In this document: piece after piece, positions 29,517 through 38,922 of the stretch | Numbering within the stretch: position 1 is the first letter of the stretch | Layout: each line of letters begins with the position of its first letter | Source: Treponema bryantii | GTDB lineage: Bacteria > Spirochaetota > Spirochaetia > Treponematales > Treponemataceae | Length of the DNA: 64,000 bases | Direction: 5' to 3' | Assembly: GCF_900111035.1 (NCBI RefSeq) | Contig: NZ_FOFU01000008.1 | Span: 62,001-126,000 of the forward strand | The notes under the pieces: model-generated | What the model was told of the DNA's origin: nothing | What the model saw: only the letters and a program-made list of their open reading frames with translations | Database searches by the model: none | Position numbers and translations under genes: made by a program

Positions 29517-31755
29517 ATCAAAGGTAAAATCATCTATTAGATTAAGTCTTGTATTGTGGCTGGGAATTGGTATGATTCTTATTTCCATCGTTATGACTTT
29601 TATGATAGGTCGTACTGTTCTAAGGAGCAATAAAGAGCAGATTACTAAGAATATCGTCACTCTTACAGAATCTAGAGGTGTAACTTTAGAGCGAAAGATG
29701 ACAGAAATTGTTTATTCTGCAGAAGCTCTGGCCGGATTCTTAGGTGGTACCTGGGCTATTCCTGAAAAGCAAAGGCATTCTGCTGCTGAACAGGCAATAC
29801 GTGCAATGGTAAAATCTTCCACAATTGATTCTGCGTGGGCATACTGGTTGCCAAATATGTTTGACCACAAAGACATTTTACGTAAGGATTCTGACGACAA
29901 TCCATCTGGACAGTTTAAGATTCATTATATTCGTGACAGAAATGGTCGTATCAAAAATGATATTGTTTCTGAATTTAGCGAAGCTCAGATTGAACAGGCT
30001 ACAAATAGAGGAAGCACCTTTATTAGTGAGCCTGTACATACAACACTTGATGGGGAATCTGTTTTGACTACAAAGGTTTTTGCTCAGATTCAAAACTCGC
30101 TTGGCCAGCGAAGCGGTATTGCTGGTATTGATATTGTGCTTTCTGGTCTGGAAAACTTAATGGATGGCTCTTCTATTTTCCGTGGGACAAACTGTCAGTT
30201 CTTTACATCTTCTGGTGCCGTTCTCGCTTCTTCAGATCATTCGATTGTAGGACAAAAGTCTTTGTTCTTCCTTGATAATAATTTAAAATCATATTTTGAC
30301 CCAATCTATATAAAGCCTGATGGAAGCCGTGCACAACCTGGAGATGACATTTCGGATTGTAGTATTGATTATTCTCCAATTAGTTTCAATACGGATATTA
30401 ACCATCAGACTACGTTTGTTACAATAGTAAAAACTCAGGTAGACCGTACTGGTGATTCCTGGTTTTTTGTTTCTCTGACACCTGTATCTGAAATTGATAG
30501 CAGCGCATGGACTACTATCTGGATTATTATTACAGCTTTCGCGCTTCAGATTGTTCTTGTAATTATTATTGTATTTGGTGTCGTAACAGGTATTACAAAA
30601 CCTCTTAAGACTACTGTAGATGCCCTTCAAAATATTAGTGAAGGTGATGGAGATATGACCGTTCGTCTTCACGCACATCAAAATAATGAAATTGGTGCAA
30701 TGTGCGATAGCTTTAATAAAACAATGGATAAACTTTCTGTTTCTATTAAAGATGTAAAAGCTTCAAGTGAAGAGATGGATCAAATTGGTACAGAACTCAA
30801 TGATTCTATGAGTCAGACTTCACAGGCTGTAATTGATATTACCTCAAGTATCCAGTCAATTCAGGAGCAGATGCAGGATCATGCTGCTGGAGTTGAGGAA
30901 GCTCTTTCTGTAGTAGAACAGATTGTAAAGAACATTAAGAAACTGAATGAAAATATTGATACTCAGGCGGCAAGTGTTTCAGAATCTTCTGCCTCTATAG
31001 AAGAGATGACGGCAAATATTAACAACGTTACAAACATTCTTGAAAACAACCGTTCTTCAATGAATATGCTGGAACAGGCTTCTGAACTTGGTCAGTCTCT
31101 TATTAATAACATGGCTGAGCTTTCTTCTAAGATTCAGGATCGTTCAAAGAATCTTCAGGAAGCATCTTCTGTAATCAGAAATATTGCGAGTCAGACAAAC
31201 CTTCTTGCAATGAATGCTGCTATTGAGGCTGCACATGCAGGAGACAGTGGACAGGGATTCTCTGTAGTTGCCGGTGAAATTCGTAAACTTGCTGAGGAAT
31301 CTGCTTCGCAGGGATCTAGAATCCAGAATGAACTGAAAGATGTTCAGGATCTTATCAAGACTGTTACTGAATCTACAAATCAGGTACAGAATCAATTCAA
31401 TAGCATCTTTTCTCTGACAAAAACTGTAAGTGAGCAGGAATTGATTATTGATGAAGCTATGAGACAGCAGAACGAAGGTGGAGCTCAGATTCTTAATCTT
31501 ATTAGAACTATTAATGATATTACAAATAACGTTAAGAACGACTCTGACGAAATGATGGAAGGTAGTAAACAGGTTTCCTTTGAAATGGATCGTATTGCCC
31601 GCATGACAACTTCTGTAAATAATAATGTAAAGAATATGACCGACAAAACAGATGCAATCGGCAGTTATTCACAGAAAGCTCATGAATGCGTAGAAAAGAA
31701 CGTTGAAAGTATTGCAAAACTTCGTGATGCAATGAATAAGTTCAAGGTAGAATAG
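29509..31755 (+). CDS. Methyl-accepting chemotaxis protein
   Basis: A 748-aa chemoreceptor. TM1 spans about 12-34, then a large dCache-type periplasmic sensor domain of about 300 residues ([12 protein letters not shown].., [13 protein letters not shown]), TM2 about 335-360, HAMP about 358-412 and the cytoplasmic hairpin with the conserved tip ([20 protein letters not shown] near 558). AAAGAGGAAG precedes the ATG, which lies inside the end of the cyclase gene, so the two are translationally coupled. The coupling suggests the same nutrient steers both swimming and c-di-GMP. Confidence 0.95.
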   Translation: MSKSKVKSSIRLSLVLWLGIGMILISIVMTFMIGRTVLRSNKEQITKNIVTLTESRGVTLERKMTEIVYSAEALAGFLGGTWAIPEKQRHSAAEQAIRAMVKSSTIDSAWAYWLPNMFDHKDILRKDSDDNPSGQFKIHYIRDRNGRIKNDIVSEFSEAQIEQATNRGSTFISEPVHTTLDGESVLTTKVFAQIQNSLGQRSGIAGIDIVLSGLENLMDGSSIFRGTNCQFFTSSGAVLASSDHSIVGQKSLFFLDNNLKSYFDPIYIKPDGSRAQPGDDISDCSIDYSPISFNTDINHQTTFVTIVKTQVDRTGDSWFFVSLTPVSEIDSSAWTTIWIIITAFALQIVLVIIIVFGVVTGITKPLKTTVDALQNISEGDGDMTVRLHAHQNNEIGAMCDSFNKTMDKLSVSIKDVKASSEEMDQIGTELNDSMSQTSQAVIDITSSIQSIQEQMQDHAAGVEEALSVVEQIVKNIKKLNENIDTQAASVSESSASIEEMTANINNVTNILENNRSSMNMLEQASELGQSLINNMAELSSKIQDRSKNLQEASSVIRNIASQTNLLAMNAAIEAAHAGDSGQGFSVVAGEIRKLAEESASQGSRIQNELKDVQDLIKTVTESTNQVQNQFNSIFSLTKTVSEQELIIDEAMRQQNEGGAQILNLIRTINDITNNVKNDSDEMMEGSKQVSFEMDRIARMTTSVNNNVKNMTDKTDAIGSYSQKAHECVEKNVESIAKLRDAMNKFKVE

Positions 31756-31772
31756 GTCTGGAGGTGATTCTT

Positions 31773-32348
31773 ATGAAAAAGATAATTACATTTCTTACAA
31801 TATTAATGCTTAGTTGTACTGGAATTTTTGCACAGGAGGTGGATGGCGATATTCCAGATGGTGCTTCTTTCGTTTTTGATGGATTTGAAAAAGGAAATTA
31901 CTGGATTTGGGCTGGTTTTGACTGGCATCAGTATGGTGATTTCTGTTATGCATCCGGAGCTAATATCTCTAGAGAATGGGCTTCTGAAGGTTCTCATTCT
32001 CTTGAAATGACAATTGATGAAATGCCTCCAGATGCTAAAAAAGCTGGAATCTGGTTCTATGATGGAACAAATGATATGTCAGGTTCGAAGTATATGGTTA
32101 TGGATTTTTATAATCCTGAAGATATTACCTACTATATAGATATTGCAATACAGGCAACTAGTGGATGGAACTGGTGTGATTTAGGTTCTTTTGCATTACC
32201 AAAAGGAGAACATTATGTTGTTCTGAGTATGGAAAAATTTACAGAACGACTTTATGATGTAAAAAGAGTTTTAATCTACAATAATACTGCTGGAGCATAT
32301 CCTAAAGATGCACACTTTTTTGTTGATAATATCCGCTTAATAAAGTAG
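31773..32348 (+). CDS. Secreted protein with a carbohydrate-binding-like fold
   Basis: A 191-aa exported protein: signal peptide MKKIITFLTILMLSCTGIFA, cleaved before QEVDG. The mature part begins SFVFDGFEKGNYWIWAG and ends HFFVDNIRLIK, the start and end pattern of jelly-roll carbohydrate-binding domains of the CBM11/galactose-binding type. It carries many Trp and Tyr. ATG 31773 follows GGAGG (31760-31764); the earlier in-frame GTG at 31764 overlaps that site. It lies 17 bases after the chemoreceptor gene and may be its accessory ligand binder. No catalytic motif seen. Confidence 0.75.
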   Translation: MKKIITFLTILMLSCTGIFAQEVDGDIPDGASFVFDGFEKGNYWIWAGFDWHQYGDFCYASGANISREWASEGSHSLEMTIDEMPPDAKKAGIWFYDGTNDMSGSKYMVMDFYNPEDITYYIDIAIQATSGWNWCDLGSFALPKGEHYVVLSMEKFTERLYDVKRVLIYNNTAGAYPKDAHFFVDNIRLIK

Positions 32349-32360
32349 ACTTTTTTCATT

Positions 32361-33419
32361 ATGAAAATTGACTCTACTCAGCTTAAGTTCATTTTGGAAA
32401 ATACGCCTGCCTCACAAAATATTATGCTTGTGGGGCGGCACGGAATTGGTAAATCTCGCATTTTAGAAGACTTTTTTGCGGCTCGCCGTGAAAAAGTCGT
32501 TACTTTATTTTTGGGACAAATGAGTGATCCCGGCGATTTAATTGGACTTCCTCATCTTGATGAGGCAACCGGTCGTACAGAGTTTATGCTGCCATACTGG
32601 TTTCCGACAGACGGACAGCCGGTTGTTCTTTTTCTGGATGAATTAAACAGAGCCCGCCCTGAAGTCTTGCAGACTGTTATGGATTTAACTTTAAACCGTA
32701 AGCTTGCTGGTAAGAGTTTACCGGATGGTAGTAGAATTATCAGTGCAGTAAATGGTGGCAGTGAATATCAGTTGACGGATCTGGATCCGGCTTTAGTAAG
32801 TCGTTTTAATATTTATGAGTTTGCTCCGAGTGTAGAAGACTGGATTAACTGGGCACGTGAAGTAAAGCTCGATTCAAGAGTAATTTCCTTTATTGATGAA
32901 AATCCGGAGTTCCTTGATGGTGATGAAGCTTTTTCTGAAGACAATTTGGAGCGTACTCCAGATCGCCGCAGCTGGGAAAGAACTTCAAAAATTATTGAGG
33001 AATTTAATGAACTTGGAGAACTCCAGTTGTCTCTTGTTTCCGGTATTATAGGAGACAGAGCAGCGGCAAGTTTTTTCAATTTTGTAAATTCAAAAAAAAT
33101 CCCTTCTGCTGCAAAAATCCTTGAAGGAGATTTTGAAGAAAATAAGAAGTTACTGAATGAGTTGACTTTTACGGATTTTACCCAATTGAATGAAGCAGTT
33201 TTCCGATGGCTTGAAAAGACTTGTGATAAAACTAATGATGAAGTTGCAAAAAATCTGACAGCATATTTTGACTGGTTATCCCTGAATGATAAAAAAGAAC
33301 TGCAGGCTCATTTTGCAAGTCTTGTTTCTGCAGATAGATATCCGGAAACCTTAAATTATATTTTAGAGAAAACACCTTCTCTTTATCACAAGCTTCTGGA
33401 TTTAAGTTCTGAATTATAG
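32361..33419 (+). CDS. MoxR-type AAA ATPase
   Basis: A 352-aa ATPase with Walker A GRHGIGKS (25-32), Walker B VLFLDELNRA (89-98), sensor 1 SAVNGGSEYQ near 128 and an arginine-finger-like SRF near 147. MoxR ATPases act as chaperones with VWA-domain partners, and a VWA gene follows 21 bases downstream. The C-terminal 170 residues are helical. The start lies 12 bases after the previous stop with no ribosome site, which is unusual inside an apparent operon. What the pair remodels is unknown. Confidence 0.9.
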   Translation: MKIDSTQLKFILENTPASQNIMLVGRHGIGKSRILEDFFAARREKVVTLFLGQMSDPGDLIGLPHLDEATGRTEFMLPYWFPTDGQPVVLFLDELNRARPEVLQTVMDLTLNRKLAGKSLPDGSRIISAVNGGSEYQLTDLDPALVSRFNIYEFAPSVEDWINWAREVKLDSRVISFIDENPEFLDGDEAFSEDNLERTPDRRSWERTSKIIEEFNELGELQLSLVSGIIGDRAAASFFNFVNSKKIPSAAKILEGDFEENKKLLNELTFTDFTQLNEAVFRWLEKTCDKTNDEVAKNLTAYFDWLSLNDKKELQAHFASLVSADRYPETLNYILEKTPSLYHKLLDLSSEL

Positions 33420-33440
33420 ATTATTGCGGATACATATAAA

Positions 33441-34745
33441 ATGACTTGTGAAAAGCGTCTGAACTCGATAATTAAACAATGGTTTATTTCTGAGCCTCTA
33501 TTATTCTCTGTAGTTACAACACATCATTTTGTTCTGAATGATTCTTTGAGTGTACCTATGAGGTCAGGACATTTTTGCATTGAGTTTTCAGAACTTCTTA
33601 CCAAAGACCTTAATGATGCTGAGCTTTCAGATTTTCTGAAAATTGAAGCTTACAGAATCCTGTTAAAGCATCCTTATGCAAGGCAGCCGTACAAGTCAAA
33701 TCCTACAGCAATGCAGCTTGCAAGTGACGTGATAATTTCAAAATATTTTACACCTCAAAGCGGAATTGAAACTGCTGGTGTCATTTATTTGAAAAGCCAG
33801 GCATGGAGATTTTCTACATTGGATTTTCCGCTTGAAAAACGCTGGGCAGATACAGAAGAATTAAGGTTTTTCCAGAGAAACCTTCAGATTGACCGCGCTA
33901 CAGGACTTTTGAAAACTCTAGACGACCTTACTTTTGAGCAATGGTATAAGCGCCTTTTGTTTTTAATTCGAGAGACTTCTGCTGGTGGTGGAGAAGCGAG
34001 TGGTGAAGGTGCACTAAGTGATTATGATCTTTCTGCAATTACACAAAGTGCAGAGTTATGGCAGGAAGATGAAAACGCACAGAATCAGATAAATGATAAA
34101 ATCAAAAAAGCAGAAATAGACCAAGGCTGGGGTGAAACTGGCGGCAATTTGCAGAGAACACTTCAATCCGAAGTAGATTTTTCTTTTGATTACCGTCGTG
34201 CTCTGACAAAGTTTCGTGCAAATATTGTAAGTGCAAACCGCCGCCTTACCCGTATGAAGCCGAGCCGGCGTTATGGTTTTTCTGCTATGGGAAGTCGTTA
34301 TGAACGTAAAGCTGATATTTTAATAGCCGTAGATGTGAGTGGGTCAATTACAGATGAAAGTTTTGCACGTTTTTATCATGCAATCAAAAATTTCTTTTTT
34401 TTGAGGATTATAGAAAATATTGATTTAATATTTTTTGATGTGAATCTAAAAAATACTACGCCAGTAAAGTTTTCAAAAAATCTAAAACTGGCAGAAATTA
34501 CAGGTCGAGGTGGAACAAATTTTCAGCCACCTGTTGATTATTTTATGGAAAATAAAAGCCGATATTCCGGTATGATAATTTTTACAGACGGAGAAGGAGA
34601 ATTTCCGAAAATTGGAGGAGCCGCCGGTAGCCGAGGATTGGGTAATGCTTCTATCCTTTGGATTTTAGATTCACGGCTTGCCTGGGAAAAATCCCGCTGG
34701 TGGATAGAAAGTCTGTCGGGAAACTTTGGTACTTTTTTGCCATAA
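33441..34745 (+). CDS. VWA-domain protein (DUF2201-like)
   Basis: A 434-aa cytoplasmic protein. The N-terminal half (about 1-170) resembles the metallopeptidase-like domain of DUF2201 proteins but shows no HExxH. The C-terminal half is a VWA domain with the metal site DVSGS (about 298-302), a TGRGGTNF segment and FTDGEG. These three are the expected MIDAS elements. A Gly/Glu-rich hinge (SAGGGEASGEGA) joins the halves. It pairs with the MoxR ATPase upstream. No ribosome site is seen at the ATG. Confidence 0.85.
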   Translation: MTCEKRLNSIIKQWFISEPLLFSVVTTHHFVLNDSLSVPMRSGHFCIEFSELLTKDLNDAELSDFLKIEAYRILLKHPYARQPYKSNPTAMQLASDVIISKYFTPQSGIETAGVIYLKSQAWRFSTLDFPLEKRWADTEELRFFQRNLQIDRATGLLKTLDDLTFEQWYKRLLFLIRETSAGGGEASGEGALSDYDLSAITQSAELWQEDENAQNQINDKIKKAEIDQGWGETGGNLQRTLQSEVDFSFDYRRALTKFRANIVSANRRLTRMKPSRRYGFSAMGSRYERKADILIAVDVSGSITDESFARFYHAIKNFFFLRIIENIDLIFFDVNLKNTTPVKFSKNLKLAEITGRGGTNFQPPVDYFMENKSRYSGMIIFTDGEGEFPKIGGAAGSRGLGNASILWILDSRLAWEKSRWWIESLSGNFGTFLP

Positions 34746-34772
34746 ACTATAGTTCAGGAGAATAAAAACTCT

Positions 34773-35357
34773 ATGTCATCACAAAAATATATTGATAATG
34801 AAGCAGATTTCTGGAAAGAACATTTTGTACATCTTCAGCATAAAAATATGGTCCGCACAAATGCCGAGCCTCTTCGCATGGCAGATTGCCGCAGCGAGTT
34901 CGAAGCATTTACTGCCTCTCATCCAGATGCAAAAATCTCCTACGAATATTTTCCTTCCTACTGCACATTCGAAGTTACATTAACTTCAACAATAAAACTC
35001 CGTCTCTTCATCCAGAACAACATAAAAGCCAGTATTATGCAAAAATGCGGCCCAGAGTACATAAAAATCTGCGATGCTAAATTCCCCTATAATCCGCTTC
35101 CAGAAATCTCAGAGTTCCTGTCAAAACTTCCGGACTACCTGACCGAACTCCAGCAATCACTAGAAAATAAATCCCGCTCAGAACGCCGCCAGAAACTTGC
35201 GCTAGAGTTCATAAAAGCGTATGCTGAAAAACACTTAAAAGTCCAACTCAAAATTTTATCAAACCCCGACGGCACCTTCACCTTGAAACTGCCTGCAAAT
35301 AGCATAAATATACAAATTACTGAAGAGAATTTTAAACAAAAAATCTCTGAGTTGTAA
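34773..35357 (+). CDS. Unknown protein in the MoxR-VWA operon
   Basis: A 194-aa soluble protein I do not recognise. Sequence features are a Glu/Gln/Lys-rich helix near 125-160 (LTELQQSLENKSRSERRQKLALEF) and two short strand-rich parts either side. No signal peptide, membrane helix or catalytic motif. An AGGAGAA ribosome site and a 27-base gap from the VWA stop support co-expression. Its base composition is richer in C than its neighbours, which hints at different ancestry. An 18-bp palindrome overlaps its stop. Confidence 0.65.
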   Translation: MSSQKYIDNEADFWKEHFVHLQHKNMVRTNAEPLRMADCRSEFEAFTASHPDAKISYEYFPSYCTFEVTLTSTIKLRLFIQNNIKASIMQKCGPEYIKICDAKFPYNPLPEISEFLSKLPDYLTELQQSLENKSRSERRQKLALEFIKAYAEKHLKVQLKILSNPDGTFTLKLPANSINIQITEENFKQKISEL

Positions 35358-35373
35358 AAATCACGTGATTTTT
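35356..35373. terminator. Palindrome at the end of the MoxR-VWA operon
   Basis: AAAAATCACGTGATTTTT is a perfect 18-bp palindrome starting in the stop codon. As RNA it forms a weak A/T stem ending in T, a possible bidirectional terminator. Confidence 0.4.
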
Positions 35374-35384
35374 AGCGCGAAGGA

Positions 35385-35501
35385 GTGAGGCATAGGTCAA
35401 AAAGACTTTTTTTGGGGATGCCGCGAGAGCGGCATTATTATGGTTTCCATACCCCAAAAAACGTCTAGCGCAATATTGCGCGTTTTTGACCTATGAATCA
35501 C
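35385..35501. repeat. Nested inverted-repeat element before argG
   Basis: Outer arms GTGA-N2-CATAGGTCAAAAA (35385-35403) and TTTTTGACCTATG-N2-TCAC (35483-35501) pair. Inside are a second imperfect pair (GACTTTTTTTGGGGATG with CATACCCCAAAAAACGTC), a hairpin ATGCCGC-GAGA-GCGGCAT (35418-35435) and the palindrome GCGCAATATTGCGC (35468-35481). No reading frame of note. Resembles a miniature mobile element or a large structured RNA. Confidence 0.7.
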
Positions 35502-35540
35502 GACTGGGAGCTAAGTGTACGGTAAATTATGTAAAATCTC

Positions 35541-35587
35541 TTGCATAATTTTGCATAAAGATGTATATTTTCTGTATATTTATGCAA
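35541..35587 (+). promoter_or_regulatory. Repeat-rich promoter/operator region of argG
   Basis: TTGCATAA occurs twice (35541 and 35551), TGTATATTT twice, 11 bases apart (35562 and 35573), and TTTATGCAA (35579-35587) mirrors TTGCATAAA (35551-35559). Two overlapping promoters fit: TTGCAT-17-TATATT (35541-35569) and TTGCAT-18-TATATT (35551-35580). Possibly an arginine-repressor site, but the sequence does not match the ARG box closely. Confidence 0.45.
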
Positions 35588-35601
35588 TTTGGAGGCTTTT
35601 T

Positions 35602-36867
35602 ATGGCAAAAGATAAAGTAATACTTGCTTATTCCGGTGGTCTTGATACAACCGTTATCATCCCATGGCTCAAAGAAAATTATGATTATGACGTAATCGCT
35701 GTATGTATTGACGTTGGACAGGGCGATGACTGGGAAGCAATTAAATCACGTGCTCTCAAAACAGGAGCTGCTGCATGTTATGTTGTAGATGCACGTCAGG
35801 AATATATTGAAGAATACATCTGGCCAGCACTCAAGGCAAATGCAGTTTACGAAGATGAATATCTACTCGGAACTTCAACTGCACGTCCTCTTATTGGAAA
35901 GATTCTTGTTGAATATGCACGTCAGGAAAAGGCTGTAGCAATCTGTCACGGTGCAACTGGTAAAGGAAACGATCAGGTTCGCTTCGAACTTGCTATAAAA
36001 GCTTTTGCTCCAGATATTAAAGTAATTGCTGCATGGCGCGATGACAAATGGAATATGGATAGCCGTGAAGCTGAAATCAAATTTCTCGAGGATCGTGGTC
36101 TCGAAGTTCCTATGAAGAAGGATCAGTCTTACTCACGCGATGAGAACATCTGGCACTTGAGTCACGAAGGTCTTGAACTCGAGAAGACAGAAAACGAGCC
36201 AAATTACAAGCACATGCTTAAGAATACATGCGTTCCAGAGGAAGCTCCGGAAGAAGGCGAGTATGTAACAATCGACTTCGAAAAGGGTATTCCAGTTGGT
36301 CTTAACGGTAAAAAGATGAACGCCCTCGACCTTTTGAACGAGCTCAACGTAATTGGTGGACGCAATGGTGTTGGTCTTGTTGACATCTGTGAAAACCGCT
36401 GTGTAGGTATGAAGAGCCGTGGTGTTTACGAAACACCGGGTGGAGCAATCCTTTACTTCGCACACAGAATGATGGATCACATCTGTCTTGACCGCGAAAC
36501 TTACCATTACAAACAGCAGGTATCTCTCCGCATGGGTGAGCTTATTTATGACGGAAAGTGGTTCACAACTTTGATGGATGCATGTATGGCATTTGTTGAT
36601 AAAACAGAAGAAACTGTAACTGGTTGGGCAAAAGTTAAACTTATTAAGGGTGCTATCCGTGGAGCTGGTTCTGGATCTAAGTACAGCCTCTACAATGAAG
36701 AGATTGCTTCATTTACAACTGGTGAACTTTATAACCATAAAGATGCTCAGGGCTTTATAACTTTGTTTGGACTTCCAGTGAAGGTTCGTGCTATGATGGA
36801 ACAGAAGGTTGGTGAAGGACAGGCAATTGCAGAAAGCAAGAACCTTAAGAAGCGTCCAACAGAATAA
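35602..36867 (+). CDS. argG: Argininosuccinate synthase
   Basis: A 421-aa enzyme joining citrulline and aspartate with ATP in arginine synthesis. The PP-loop AYSGGLDTT is at residues 9-17; other family blocks are STARPLIGK near 93, CHGATGKGNDQVRFE near 115, YSRDENIWHLSHEG near 177 and APEEGEYVTIDFEKG near 215. ATG 35602 follows GGAGG (35591-35595); upstream in-frame codons from 35515 run through the promoter and are rejected. The next gene starts 15 bases on, so this mRNA probably also makes the small exported protein. Confidence 0.97.
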   Translation: MAKDKVILAYSGGLDTTVIIPWLKENYDYDVIAVCIDVGQGDDWEAIKSRALKTGAAACYVVDARQEYIEEYIWPALKANAVYEDEYLLGTSTARPLIGKILVEYARQEKAVAICHGATGKGNDQVRFELAIKAFAPDIKVIAAWRDDKWNMDSREAEIKFLEDRGLEVPMKKDQSYSRDENIWHLSHEGLELEKTENEPNYKHMLKNTCVPEEAPEEGEYVTIDFEKGIPVGLNGKKMNALDLLNELNVIGGRNGVGLVDICENRCVGMKSRGVYETPGGAILYFAHRMMDHICLDRETYHYKQQVSLRMGELIYDGKWFTTLMDACMAFVDKTEETVTGWAKVKLIKGAIRGAGSGSKYSLYNEEIASFTTGELYNHKDAQGFITLFGLPVKVRAMMEQKVGEGQAIAESKNLKKRPTE

Positions 36868-36882
36868 TAAGGAGGTATAAAT

Positions 36883-37464
36883 ATGAAAAAATTAATTATT
36901 GCTCTTTTAGTTTTAGGATCTCTTTGTGTAAATGTTTTTGCACAGGATGTTGATGATGTAGTTGATACAAATGTTTCAAATGAGGTTGATTTTAGACATA
37001 ATGAAGTATATCTGTCTGGAGGAACAACTTCATTAATAGGTGCTTTCTCAGGATTTTTTGTAGTTTTAGGTCAGGGATTTGCAGATGCAGTGGCTAAAAA
37101 CAAAGAAGAAAATCCTACAGAATCATATGCTAAGGCACCTGCATTTGGCTTAACAGCAGGATATAATTATTTCTTTAATAAACATTTCGCTGTTGGTGGT
37201 ATGACGACTTATGAAAAATTTTTAAGTATGAATCTGTTTTCTTTACAGGCAAAACTTACTGCTCAGTATGGATGGACTTATTTTAAGATTTATCATTCTG
37301 CCAGTGCAGGTTTGATGTTTGTCCCAGAAGCTGATAATCCATTTTTTATCTTTGATCTTACATATCTTGGTTTGAAGTTTGATTTTGACCGTTTCAATAT
37401 TTTTATTGACTGTGCAATTCCTTCAACAAGTTTGATAAAAGTTGGAGCTTCGTTTAAGTTCTAA
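36883..37464 (+). CDS. Small exported protein, outer-membrane barrel-like
   Basis: A 193-aa protein with a signal peptide (MKKLIIALLVLGSLCVNVFA, then QDVDD). The body alternates hydrophobic and polar residues (FAVGGMTTYEKFL, FFIFDLTYLGLKFDF) and ends with a terminal Phe (VGASFKF), as many outer-membrane beta-barrels do. About eight strands would fit. AAGGAGGT precedes the ATG. It follows argG by 15 bases, but a functional link is not obvious. No family recognised. Confidence 0.65.
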   Translation: MKKLIIALLVLGSLCVNVFAQDVDDVVDTNVSNEVDFRHNEVYLSGGTTSLIGAFSGFFVVLGQGFADAVAKNKEENPTESYAKAPAFGLTAGYNYFFNKHFAVGGMTTYEKFLSMNLFSLQAKLTAQYGWTYFKIYHSASAGLMFVPEADNPFFIFDLTYLGLKFDFDRFNIFIDCAIPSTSLIKVGASFKF

Positions 37465-37486
37465 AAGAAATTGATTATTATTTCTT
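37465..37486. terminator. Weak hairpin between convergent genes
   Basis: AAGAAAT (37465-37471) pairs with ATTTCTT (37480-37486) at the meeting point of the barrel-like gene and the SpoIIE phosphatase gene. It is A/T-rich and only tentative. Confidence 0.3.
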
Positions 37487-38857
37487 CTTCAAAATAATAA
37501 TCGTAATATCATCTTTACTAGGCTCATCGCCTATAAAAGTAAGGATATCGCTGACAATGCAGTTTACCTGTGTTGTCAGCGGTCTATCCGCATTTCTGAA
37601 AATCGATTTTAAGAGTCTATCCTTACCAAAATCTTCACCCTGTGCATTAGTTGCTTCTGTCGCTCCATCAGTAAAGAAAATCAGTTCATCACCACGTGAC
37701 ATTTCAACAGTGTGTGATATAAAGTTTGTCGGAATGTCAGGAAGGCCAATTGCACCAAAGGCTGTATTATCATCTTCTACATAATTAGCAGAATCATCTT
37801 TTGCGCTGTAATAAATTGGCATTGAATGTCCGGCATTTATGAATTCTACTTTGTCTCCGTTAAAGCGGGTAAGAATACCTGTAAGATAATTTTCAATATT
37901 TCCTTTTTCTTTTATATAACGGATATTAATACGGTCAATGATTGATTTCAGTTTATCAGTTTTACCATTATAAAATTCCTGGAAGATAATATTCTTTACG
38001 AGCATTGTTACAAGCCCAGATGCAATACCATGACCTGATACATCAAAAATTCCAATTCCATCAAGATTGTTTCCAGTACTGTATATATCGAGGAAGTCTC
38101 CGGAAACACCAGCCATTGGTTTGTTATAATAGGAAATTGCCCATTCATCATAAATTGTTTCATTATGTTTAAAGAAGCTCTGCTGTACAACCTGAGCAAG
38201 TCTTAATTCGTTTTCAATATTTTCCTTATATTCATGTTCACTTCTATGATGAAGGAAGTTATCTTTTTCAGTTCCCCATCTTTTGAAAGAAAGAAAGTAA
38301 AGGATAAGAATAAAGATAACTGAATCCATTACAATAAACATATTGTAGTTATTGATTATATGTGGCATTAAGACAAATGAGCCTGCAGTAGCAGCTGTAC
38401 AGAAAATTACTGGTGAGATATCAAAAAAGACCGGGAAATTTACTGTAACGCAGGCAAAAACAATCATCGCATTGAAGAGATTATTCTCAAAATATAAGAT
38501 GTACATTGGAAATGCCATTAAATAAACGAAAAGAAAATAAGTCGGTATCATTTTTACAGTAGAACGTGTAAAGTTCAATTTTCTAAGTCTTGCTGCAGAA
38601 ACGATGCATATAATTCCAAAAACAATATATGTTAGAAAATAAATAAATCGTGGCAGATAATTAAGATATTCGCCCTTATGAAGTATCAGAATACAGATTA
38701 TTCCAATAACTCCCATGATAATAAGCATTGTCTGGGCTTTCCACATTGTGATAAGATTCTTATCAGCCATTACAAGCTTACACTCTTCTGGAGCTCTGTA
38801 TTTGTCTTCGAGTTTTCGGATTAATCTGCTGAATAAAGTCGGAGAACGATCCTTCAT
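37478..38857 (-). CDS. Membrane SpoIIE-type protein phosphatase (RsbU-like) 1
   Basis: A 459-aa protein. Residues about 30-195 contain around six membrane helices; after a short coiled linker the SpoIIE/PP2C domain fills 215-459, with metal-binding aspartates in GVSGDFLD, IFDVSGHGIASG, FFTDGATEA and KDDITI. It should dephosphorylate an anti-anti-sigma-type protein, but no STAS or anti-sigma gene is nearby. The paralogue directly upstream shares the whole layout, so a tandem duplication is likely. The leader is about 14 bases and has no ribosome site. Confidence 0.92.
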   Translation of the reverse strand: MKDRSPTLFSRLIRKLEDKYRAPEECKLVMADKNLITMWKAQTMLIIMGVIGIICILILHKGEYLNYLPRFIYFLTYIVFGIICIVSAARLRKLNFTRSTVKMIPTYFLFVYLMAFPMYILYFENNLFNAMIVFACVTVNFPVFFDISPVIFCTAATAGSFVLMPHIINNYNMFIVMDSVIFILILYFLSFKRWGTEKDNFLHHRSEHEYKENIENELRLAQVVQQSFFKHNETIYDEWAISYYNKPMAGVSGDFLDIYSTGNNLDGIGIFDVSGHGIASGLVTMLVKNIIFQEFYNGKTDKLKSIIDRINIRYIKEKGNIENYLTGILTRFNGDKVEFINAGHSMPIYYSAKDDSANYVEDDNTAFGAIGLPDIPTNFISHTVEMSRGDELIFFTDGATEATNAQGEDFGKDRLLKSIFRNADRPLTTQVNCIVSDILTFIGDEPSKDDITIIILKKK

Positions 38858-38877
38858 AATACACCGGTTATCTTTCT

Positions 38878-38906
38878 ATTTTACAATGAAATTTCTGATT
38901 TATCAA
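38878..38906 (-). promoter_or_regulatory. Promoter of SpoIIE phosphatase 1
   Basis: Minus-strand TTGATA (38901-38906), 17-bp spacer, TAAAAT (38878-38883). It lies in the gap after the second phosphatase gene, so the two paralogues can be expressed separately. Confidence 0.5.
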
Positions 38907-38922
38907 CTTTCTTGACACTTTC

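Noticed and set aside
35358-35514. Insertion sequence with transposase
   Set aside because: Inverted arms are present but no transposase frame lies within or near any of the four elements.
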